A stretch of 5,891 nucleotides of DNA from an uncultured Porphyromonadaceae bacterium (GTDB lineage: Bacteria > Bacteroidota > Bacteroidia > Bacteroidales > Muribaculaceae): positions 1-5,891 of the forward strand of contig CAJJOO010000106.1 in NCBI GenBank assembly GCA_905193395.1. Direction: 5' to 3'. Both the position numbers and the translations under genes were made by a program. The notes below the pieces were generated by a model. The model saw only the letters and a program-made list of their open reading frames with translations, did no database searches and had not been told where the DNA came from. Shown one piece after another: positions 1 through 3,990 of the stretch; position 1 is the stretch's first letter; every line of letters starts with the position of its first letter.

Positions 1-117
1 AATGTGGCCGGCTTGTGGCCGGCCACTGTTCCCGGGGCCTTCGCGCTTGTCATCGTGATGGCCGTGGTGCTTACTTTCGCAGCCTGGATGCTGCTGAAAA
101 AACTCAAATGGTTCTGA
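1..117 (+). CDS. C-terminal fragment of a membrane protein, probably CorA-type divalent metal transporter
   Basis: Only the last 38 residues are visible; the reading frame is open at the left edge and ends with TGA at 115-117. The fragment begins NVAGLWPATVPGAF, continues with one hydrophobic helix (about residues 15-32) and ends in a basic tail, KKLKWF. This is the layout expected after the Gly-Met-Asn signature of CorA Mg2+/Co2+ channels: Asn at the window edge could be the N of GMN, followed by the short periplasmic loop, the second transmembrane helix and a Lys/Trp-rich cytoplasmic end. The family assignment is inference from this short tail, and another two-helix transporter cannot be excluded. 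The gene converges on the lipoprotein gene with only 8 bases between the two stop codons, so there is no room for a separate terminator. Confidence 0.55.
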   Translation, partial: NVAGLWPATVPGAFALVIVMAVVLTFAAWMLLKKLKWF

Positions 118-125
118 AACCCGCC

Positions 126-488
126 TTACGAGGGCATTGTGCCCACTTGGCTCTTTAATGCCAGCGAGAACAGGCGCTGAATCAGTTTCGACGAGCGGTC
201 AGTGTCGATTTCGTCTTTCGGAGCCATCATCAGGGCTTCCATGAACTGCTGGGCATATTGGTATTTCTGGTCAAGATTGTCAAACGAACCGTCCTTGTTG
301 CCGCTTTCGATTGCCTTTTCAATATCGTCGCAGGCAGATTCCATGTATGTCATGATTGTGTTGTAGTCGTCCTTGGTGAGGGTTTCGTGGTTCTCGATTT
401 TCTTGGCAACGCTTTCGGGCGAAGGCGAGCAGGATGTTACGGCAAGCGCCAGCAGTGCCATAACGAACATTATTACAATCTTTTTCAT
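126..488 (-). CDS. Small hypothetical lipoprotein
   Basis: A protein of 120 residues with a clear type II signal peptide: MKK, a hydrophobic stretch (residues 4-17), then the lipobox A-V-T-S-C with Cys20 as the predicted lipidation site. The residues after Cys are S-P-S-P-E. They do not resemble the acidic surface-export signal known for Bacteroidota lipoproteins, so a periplasm-facing anchor is the more likely location (inference). The mature part (21-120) is acidic, Met- and Lys-rich and looks wholly helical, with no motif I can tie to a function. Similar small all-helical lipoproteins are common in Bacteroidales and uncharacterised. It is transcribed away from the mazG-like gene, from a promoter about 40 bases upstream with TATCTTTG at 524-531. 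The ATG at 486-488 is directly followed by the signal peptide, which fixes the start. Confidence 0.8.
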   Translation of the reverse strand: MKKIVIMFVMALLALAVTSCSPSPESVAKKIENHETLTKDDYNTIMTYMESACDDIEKAIESGNKDGSFDNLDQKYQYAQQFMEALMMAPKDEIDTDRSSKLIQRLFSLALKSQVGTMPS

Positions 489-523
489 TGTTATGAGAGT
501 TTTAATCGTGATTATGAATCTGA

Positions 524-531
524 CAAAGATA
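524..531 (-). promoter_or_regulatory. Bacteroidota -7 promoter element of the lipoprotein gene
   Basis: Read on the minus strand this is TATCTTTG, a full match to the Bacteroidota TAnnTTTG -7 consensus, 35 bases upstream of the start codon. A -33 TTTG lies at 556-559 on the same strand, but the spacer is about 24 bases instead of the usual 19-21, so the -33 part is weak. The implied leader is about 30 nucleotides. Confidence 0.55.
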
Positions 532-570
532 GGAATAAAAAACGGCTCTCACACTCAAATAATTCAAAAA

Positions 571-603
571 TTCGGGGGGATTTGCGATTTTTTTGTACCT
601 TTG
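571..603 (+). promoter_or_regulatory. Bacteroidota promoter for the mazG-deoC series
   Basis: TACCTTTG at 596-603 matches the TAnnTTTG -7 consensus. TTCG at 571-574, one base off TTTG, sits 21 bases upstream and could act as the -33 element. A closer TTTG at 581-584 is badly spaced. Transcription would begin near 608-610, leaving a leader of only about 8-10 bases to the ATG at 618 or about 30 bases to the ATG at 639. The element is divergent from the lipoprotein promoter and their -7 boxes are about 65 bases apart. Confidence 0.6.
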
Positions 604-617
604 TGTGTTTAGTATTT

Positions 618-968
618 ATGGAGCCGAAAGTCCCCGATATGGGCCTGCGTGAATGTCAGGCGATTGTCGACCACTGGATTCGTACAGTGGGCGTGCGCTA
701 TTTCGAGCCGTTGACCAATATGGCGATTCTCGCCGAGGAAACCGGCGAGGTCGCGCGGGCCATGTCGCGCCGCTATGGCGAGCAGAGTTACAAGCCCGGC
801 GAGAGCGACAACCTGGCCGAGGAACTGGCCGACGTGGTCTGGGTGGTGATGGCTATCGCCAACCAGAGCGGAATCGACCTCACCGAGGCCTTTGCCGCGA
901 ACCTCGACAAGAAATCTCGCCGTGACGCCGACCGTCACCGTCTGAACCCGAAACTGAACAACAAATAA
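618..968 (+). CDS. MazG-like nucleotide pyrophosphohydrolase
   Basis: A 116-residue, all-alpha NTP pyrophosphohydrolase of the MazG/dUTPase-like superfamily. Enzymes of this fold hydrolyse (d)NTPs, often non-canonical ones, to the monophosphate and pyrophosphate using Mg2+. The metal-binding pattern is visible: Glu40-Glu41-x-x-Glu44 in helix 2 (AEETGEVA) and Glu69-x-x-Asp72 in helix 3 (AEELADVVW). The basic tail with K-K-S-R-R-D-A-D-R-H-R resembles the C-terminal part of the single-domain Bacteroidales proteins. The length fits a single-domain member (about 110 residues) and not the two-domain E. coli MazG. The start at 618 gives the longest form compatible with the promoter. ATG at 639 (MGLRECQ) is a serious alternative, because related proteins as I recall them begin just there and it gives a more normal leader. 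deoC follows 25 bases downstream. The exact substrate cannot be read from the sequence. Confidence 0.88.
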   Translation: MEPKVPDMGLRECQAIVDHWIRTVGVRYFEPLTNMAILAEETGEVARAMSRRYGEQSYKPGESDNLAEELADVVWVVMAIANQSGIDLTEAFAANLDKKSRRDADRHRLNPKLNNK

Positions 969-993
969 ATAACTGACAAACACTCTTTTAATC

Positions 994-1878
994 ATGACCG
1001 ACAAATATCAAGAGGCTATTGCCAAAAGCGCGGTGAACGAAGACGACAACGTTGTCGGCGCCGCAGTAGATAAATTCATCTCTGAACATTTCGAGGAAAA
1101 CAACAATCCCGAGGTTTATAAATTCCTCTTCAATACCATCGACCTCACCACACTGAAGGCCACGGATTCGCCTCAGTCGGTATCGGACTTCACCGAGCGC
1201 GTGAACAAGTTCGACGAGGAATACCCCATGCTGAACAATGTCGCCGCCATCTGCGTGTATCCTAATTTCGCGCCGGTAGTCCGCGCGGTTCTGGACGTGA
1301 GCAGCGTCGACATCGCCTGCGTGAGCGGTGCCTTCCCCTCGAGCCAGTCGTTCAACGAAGTCAAGATTGCCGAAACAGCCCTGGCCGTCGAAGGCGGTGC
1401 CGATGAAATCGACATTGTCCTGAACGTGGGTAATTTCCTGGACGGCGACTATGAGGCCGTGTGCGACGAAATCGTAGAACAGAAGGCTGCCTGCCGCGAC
1501 GGGCGCCTGAAGGTGATTCTTGAAACCGGCGCTCTGAAAACCGCCGCCAACATCAAGAAAGCCTCCGTTCTGGCCCTCTATTCCGGCGCCGACTTCCTCA
1601 AGACTTCCACCGGCAAGGAATATCCCGGCGCATCGCTCGAGGCAGCCTACACCATGTGCCTCTGTATCAAGGAATATTTCGAGCAGACCGGTATCCGCGT
1701 GGGCTTCAAGGCCGCAGGCGGTGTATCGACTACGGCCGAAGCCGTGAAGTATTATACCCTCGTCAAGGAAGTTCTGGGCGAGGAATGGCTCACCAACGAA
1801 TACTTCCGCCTCGGTGCCAGCCGTCTGGCCAATAACCTGCTGAGCGATATCCTCGGCAAGGAAACCAAGTTCTTCTAA
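994..1878 (+). CDS. deoC: Deoxyribose-phosphate aldolase
   Basis: A class I aldolase that cleaves 2-deoxy-D-ribose 5-phosphate to acetaldehyde and glyceraldehyde 3-phosphate, the last step of deoxynucleoside breakdown in the cytoplasm. The catalytic landmarks of the TIM barrel are present: the Schiff-base lysine Lys203 in FLKTSTGK (equivalent to E. coli Lys167), the second lysine Lys239 in GFKAAGGV (E. coli Lys201), the acidic relay Asp140 in ADEIDIV (E. coli Asp102) and the phosphate-binding GASRL at 274-278. At 294 residues it is longer than the E. coli (259) and Bacillus (about 223) enzymes; the surplus lies mostly in an acidic, helical N-terminal extension of about 45 residues before FNTIDLTTL. 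The ATG at 994 has no Shine-Dalgarno sequence, as is normal in this phylum. It sits 25 bases after the mazG-like gene with no promoter between, so co-transcription is likely. No deoA, deoB or deoD neighbours are visible. Confidence 0.95.
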   Translation: MTDKYQEAIAKSAVNEDDNVVGAAVDKFISEHFEENNNPEVYKFLFNTIDLTTLKATDSPQSVSDFTERVNKFDEEYPMLNNVAAICVYPNFAPVVRAVLDVSSVDIACVSGAFPSSQSFNEVKIAETALAVEGGADEIDIVLNVGNFLDGDYEAVCDEIVEQKAACRDGRLKVILETGALKTAANIKKASVLALYSGADFLKTSTGKEYPGASLEAAYTMCLCIKEYFEQTGIRVGFKAAGGVSTTAEAVKYYTLVKEVLGEEWLTNEYFRLGASRLANNLLSDILGKETKFF

Positions 1879-1890
1879 AACCGTAAACGC

Positions 1891-1919
1891 GCGCGGCGTC
1901 CCCTCCGCGGATGCCGCGC
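1891..1919 (+). repeat. Strong GC-rich intercistronic hairpin
   Basis: GCGCGGCGTCC (1891-1901) pairs with GGATGCCGCGC (1909-1919): 11 base pairs including one G-U, with a 7-base loop. It starts 12 bases after the deoC stop and ends 14 bases before the next start codon. No U-tract follows on the plus strand (the next bases are ACACCTTAAAAATC), so it is not a standard intrinsic terminator. It may mark the deoC mRNA 3' end, protect it from decay, or lower expression of the two downstream membrane-protein genes. The pairing is seen; the function is inferred. Confidence 0.6.
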
Positions 1920-1933
1920 ACACCTTAAAAATC

Positions 1934-2437
1934 ATGAAAATCTGGATTCATCTCAACGGGCTTCAGCAAGGCCCCTACGACTTGCAACAACTGGTGCAAC
2001 TGCCCATCGACGCCTCCACCCCGGTGTGGTATGACGGCCTGGCACAGTGGACCGCCGCCGGCGTGGCCCCGGCCACTGCCGGACTGTTCGATGCCAACGG
2101 CCGCCTGATGTCTCCCGCCACGAATACTGGTGCCTCTGCGCAGGCTCCCGGCTATTCGCCCGCCCCCGGCGTCACACAGGTGTTCGTTCAGCAGCAGCCT
2201 CAGTACCAGCCCCGTCCGTCGACCTACATCGGCTGGTCGATTCTGCTGACGGTACTTTGCTGCTCGCCCATCGCCCTGCTGGGCATCGTGACCGGTGCCA
2301 TCAGTTCGTCGCGATATAATTCAGGCGACGTGCAGGGAGCCCGACGCATGTCGAACCTGACGGAGTGGCTCCTGATTTTCTCGATTGTATTAGCCTTTAT
2401 CACTGGTCCGCTGGGCTGGACCATGGCGATATTCTGA
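1934..2437 (+). CDS. GYF_2-domain and CD225/dispanin membrane protein
   Basis: A 167-residue protein in three parts. Residues 1-52 form a GYF_2 (DUF4339) domain, with the signature W-x-x-x-x-G-x-x-x-G-P-Y-x-x-x-x-L and then VWYDGLAQWTAAG. Residues 53-96 are a flexible linker rich in Pro, Gln, Ala and Gly. Residues 97-167 match the CD225/dispanin family: YIGWSILLTVLCCSPIALLG, then ASSSRY-like SSSRYNSGDVQGARRMSNLTEW, then a second hydrophobic helix (about 145-166). CD225 proteins include the vertebrate interferon-induced IFITM proteins; bacterial members have no settled role. The GYF_2 part probably binds peptides or partner proteins on the cytoplasmic side (inference). It has no signal peptide. 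The start ATG lies 15 bases after the hairpin behind deoC and no promoter is visible, so it is probably read through from deoC. The DUF2752 gene follows after 35 bases. Confidence 0.85.
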   Translation: MKIWIHLNGLQQGPYDLQQLVQLPIDASTPVWYDGLAQWTAAGVAPATAGLFDANGRLMSPATNTGASAQAPGYSPAPGVTQVFVQQQPQYQPRPSTYIGWSILLTVLCCSPIALLGIVTGAISSSRYNSGDVQGARRMSNLTEWLLIFSIVLAFITGPLGWTMAIF

Positions 2438-2462
2438 CGGTGTTTCCCGTCCGTCCAAATAT

Positions 2463-2469
2463 AAGGAGG
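2463..2469 (+). promoter_or_regulatory. Shine-Dalgarno sequence deciding the DUF2752 start
   Basis: AAGGAGG lies 3 bases before the ATG at 2473 within ATAAGGAGGGCGATG. It is complementary to the conserved 16S rRNA 3' end and is the only clear site of its kind ahead of a gene in this window. Bacteroidota genes normally do without such sites. It supports 2473 as the start even though the frame stays open upstream into the preceding gene. The spacing is on the short side. Confidence 0.5.
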
Positions 2470-2472
2470 GCG

Positions 2473-2805
2473 ATGATTGTGTGCCTTGTGGCCGCAATCG
2501 TCGCCGCTCTTGTATATGTGGGATTGTGCGACCCGGAGGTGTATCCGGCGCCACGCTGCTTTTTCAAGGCCGCCACGGGCTATGATTGTCCCGGTTGCGG
2601 CAGCCAGCGTGCGTTTCACGCCCTGGTGCACGGCCGCCCGGCGGATGCGTGGCACTACAATGCGGCGCTGTTCTTCGCCGTGCCTCTGGCCGCGTTGTAC
2701 CTGTGGCGTCCGCGGCGCCTGCGCCGTGTGCTCGACTCCCCTACCCTTGCTGTGGCTGTCGCCGTGGCTATTGTCGCCTGGTGGATAGGCCGGAATGTCC
2801 TGTGA
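2473..2805 (+). CDS. DUF2752 family small membrane protein
   Basis: A protein of 110 residues carrying the DUF2752 signature: Cys29-Phe-Phe-Lys, then T-G-Y-D-C-P-G-C-G-S-Q-R-A (residues 35-47) and H-A-L-V-H-G-R-P-A-D-A-W-H-Y-N-A. The Cys39-x-x-Cys42 pair and the following Arg46 are the family's hallmark and suggest metal binding or thiol chemistry, but no member's activity is known to me. Predicted membrane helices are about 2-18, 62-78 and 91-107, separated by a short Arg-rich loop (WRPRRLRR). In Bacteroidota, members of this family are often found beside small CD225- or TM2-type membrane proteins, as here (family knowledge, not tested). The frame is open back to 2365 inside the preceding gene, but the ATG at 2473 with AAGGAGG just upstream is the convincing start. 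It converges on the Lrp/AsnC gene with a 61-base gap. Confidence 0.85.
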   Translation: MIVCLVAAIVAALVYVGLCDPEVYPAPRCFFKAATGYDCPGCGSQRAFHALVHGRPADAWHYNAALFFAVPLAALYLWRPRRLRRVLDSPTLAVAVAVAIVAWWIGRNVL

Positions 2806-2838
2806 CCTCCGGCCCCGGCAGGACGGTACAGGACGGTA
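2797..2838. repeat. Tandem 10-bp repeat with an alternative-pairing stem between convergent genes
   Basis: CAGGACGGTA occurs twice head to tail at 2819-2828 and 2829-2838. The upstream GTCCTG at 2797-2802, overlapping the end of the DUF2752 gene, is an exact complement of CAGGAC and can pair with either copy. The stem is only 6 bp with a 16-base or longer loop and has no U-tract on either side, so it is at best a weak bidirectional terminator for the convergent genes. Confidence 0.35.
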
Positions 2839-2866
2839 TATGTGGTGATAATTGTGCGATATGTAT

Positions 2867-3334
2867 TCAGGCGTGGGTTGCCTCGGTGGGGATTTCGCGG
2901 GCGATTGAATTGTCAAGGGATATGAGGGTTTCGGTGCCTGTCACGCCGCGAATCATCTGAATCTTGTTGTTCAGCAGATCCATAAGGTGCTCGTTGTCGC
3001 GTGCATAGAGTTTTATGAGCATAGTATAAGGACCTGTGGTGAAGTGACATTCGACGATTTCGGGAATTTTTTCAAATTCCGGCACCACGTCGCGGTACAT
3101 GGCGCCGCGTTCCAGGTTCACGCCGATATAGGTGCAGGTGGAGTAGCCCAGGACTTTCGGGTTTACGTGATAGCCCGAGCCTGTGATTACATTCAGTTCA
3201 ATCAGTCTCTGAATTCGCTGGTGGATGGCGGCCCTTGATACGCCGCAACTGAGCGCCACGTCCTTCGACGGAATTCGGGCGTTCCTCATCACAATCCGGA
3301 GAATCTTCCGGTCGAGGTTGTCTATTTTTTCCAT
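2867..3334 (-). CDS. Lrp/AsnC family transcriptional regulator
   Basis: A 155-residue DNA-binding regulator of the feast/famine (Lrp/AsnC) family. Residues 1-52 are the winged helix-turn-helix: LDRKILRIVMRNARIPSKDVA, then the recognition helix in GVSRAAIHQRIQRLIEL and the wing at VITGSGY. Residues 63-142 are the RAM ligand-binding and oligomerisation domain, with CTYIGVNLERG, the dimer strand VECHFTTGPYTMLIKLYARD and TETLISLDNSI. The conserved loop that is G-D/x-Y/F-D in E. coli Lrp reads Gly101-Pro-Tyr-Thr here, so the usual acidic residue is missing; the same form occurs in Bacteroidales homologues as I recall them. Family members sense amino acids or related small molecules and act as dimers or higher oligomers. 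It has its own promoter with a palindrome over the -33 box, which suggests autoregulation. The target genes and ligand cannot be told from the window. Confidence 0.93.
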   Translation of the reverse strand: MEKIDNLDRKILRIVMRNARIPSKDVALSCGVSRAAIHQRIQRLIELNVITGSGYHVNPKVLGYSTCTYIGVNLERGAMYRDVVPEFEKIPEIVECHFTTGPYTMLIKLYARDNEHLMDLLNNKIQMIRGVTGTETLISLDNSIAREIPTEATHA

Positions 3335-3369
3335 GCTGTCAGATTATAGGGAATTGTGTAAAGTTGTTG

Positions 3370-3399
3370 CAAAATTATTCATTATTTTGATAAATCAAA
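3370..3399 (-). promoter_or_regulatory. Bacteroidota promoter of the Lrp/AsnC gene
   Basis: On the minus strand, TTTG (3396-3399) is followed after 18 bases by TAATTTTG (3370-3377), a good match to TTTG-N19-TAnnTTTG. Transcription would start near 3363, giving a leader of about 30 bases to the ATG at 3332-3334. The surrounding 50 bases are strongly AT-rich compared with the neighbouring genes. Confidence 0.65.
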
Positions 3400-3400
3400 A
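3385..3400. promoter_or_regulatory. Perfect palindrome, candidate operator for the Lrp/AsnC regulator
   Basis: TTTTGAT-AA-ATCAAAA is a perfect 7+7 inverted repeat with a 2-base centre. It covers the whole -33 TTTG of the Lrp/AsnC promoter. Lrp/AsnC dimers typically bind sites of about 15 bp of dyad symmetry with an A/T-rich centre, and these genes are commonly autorepressed. Position and form fit a negative autoregulatory site; binding itself is inferred. Confidence 0.5.
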
Positions 3401-3438
3401 CATTTATTCTCTTCTTAACATATATTAACTGGTTTATG

Positions 3439-3458
3439 CCGGAGAATTTAACTCCCGG
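3439..3458 (-). terminator. Weak hairpin between the methyltransferase-like gene and the Lrp/AsnC gene
   Basis: CCGGAG (3439-3444) pairs with CTCCCGG (3452-3458) leaving one bulged C, with a 7-base AT loop. On the minus strand it lies about 40 bases past the stop of the methyltransferase-like gene and is preceded by AAAAATCC. No U-tract follows on that strand, so termination is only a possibility. The rest of the 164-base gap (3335-3498) holds the Lrp/AsnC promoter and the 12-bp direct repeat. Confidence 0.25.
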
Positions 3459-3475
3459 ATGGATTTTTGCCATGC

Positions 3476-3506
3476 GGCGTCAGAAAGGCTGTCAGGCGTC
3501 AGAAAG
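3476..3506. repeat. 12-bp direct repeat across a stop codon
   Basis: GGCGTCAGAAAG occurs at 3476-3487 and again at 3495-3506, a 19-base period with 7 bases between. The right copy contains the TGA stop (3499-3501, minus strand) and the last codon of the methyltransferase-like gene, so the gene's end has been duplicated into the 3' flank. It is probably a small slippage duplication. Confidence 0.6.
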
Positions 3507-3990
3507 CCACGTCGAAAGTCTGGAACGGGGCAGCGGAATCAATCACCACGGCCGCGCGGCGGCTGAAAAAGATGTGGCCGGCAGTGCGTGCGCTCACCTC
3601 GCGGGCCAGGAGCGGATTCCTACGGTCGGCGAAAAAGGCGTTTTTAAAGCGCGTGGTCGCGTTTGTCGCACTATCCAGGGAGATGAGCAGGTCGGCGTCG
3701 CCGTCGGTCTCACACGCTCCGGAAACGGCTTTTCCTATGATTTCGCGCACGTATGCGCGCGCGGCACGGTCACCGCCATCTATGCGGAACGTGGCGGGGT
3801 TGGTCTTCACGGCCATTCTGAACAGCAGCCGCGGGTCACAGCCTAGTCCCCGCCGCAGGCTCGGGTAGGCATAGTAGGCATAACCGCGCGCAGGATTCAG
3901 CACTTCGCGGATAAAGGCGTAGGCCGACGGAGAATGGATGCCGAAGCCACGGCTGTGCCTGTATCGCCTCAGGGGCGCGGGTAATTTCAT
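3499..3990 (-). CDS. Short methyltransferase-like protein, probably lacking the SAM-binding core
   Basis: The 163 residues resemble both ends of a Bacteroidales family annotated as class I SAM-dependent methyltransferases, as I recall it. The N-terminus has RHSRGFGIHSPSAYAFIREV (residues 11-30), a Tyr-rich GYAYYAYPSLRR and DPRLLFRMAVKTNPATF. The C-terminus has RRNPLLAREVSARTAGHIFFSRR and a final FQTFDVAF. Full-length relatives are about 230-260 residues. Here the glycine-rich SAM-binding strand (G-x-G type), the acidic end of strand 2 and the substrate-side D-x-x-x-D/H region are not recognisable; only IDGGDRAARAYV (70-81) stands where the first motif would be. It therefore looks internally shortened in frame and is probably not an active methyltransferase. 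It could instead be a divergent lineage-specific member or a decaying gene. The start ATG overlaps the upstream YfhO-family stop (ATGA), showing operon organisation and translational coupling. The gene itself is certain; the family call is moderate. Confidence 0.65.
   Translation of the reverse strand: MKLPAPLRRYRHSRGFGIHSPSAYAFIREVLNPARGYAYYAYPSLRRGLGCDPRLLFRMAVKTNPATFRIDGGDRAARAYVREIIGKAVSGACETDGDADLLISLDSATNATTRFKNAFFADRRNPLLAREVSARTAGHIFFSRRAAVVIDSAAPFQTFDVAF

Noticed and set aside
988..1935. Long antisense open frame of 315 codons opposite deoC
   Set aside because: It is an exact shadow of deoC, has no recognisable family motif, and results from the GC-rich third-position bias of the real gene.
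2224..2916. Minus-strand open frame covering the GYF_2/CD225 and DUF2752 genes
   Set aside because: It has low-complexity, Arg/His/Pro-rich content, no motif, and overlaps two plus-strand genes with convincing domains.
3436..3868. Overlapping plus-strand open frames in 3436-3868
   Set aside because: They are shadows of the methyltransferase-like gene and lack a promoter or recognisable domain; the minus-strand frame has the better start, coupling and motifs.
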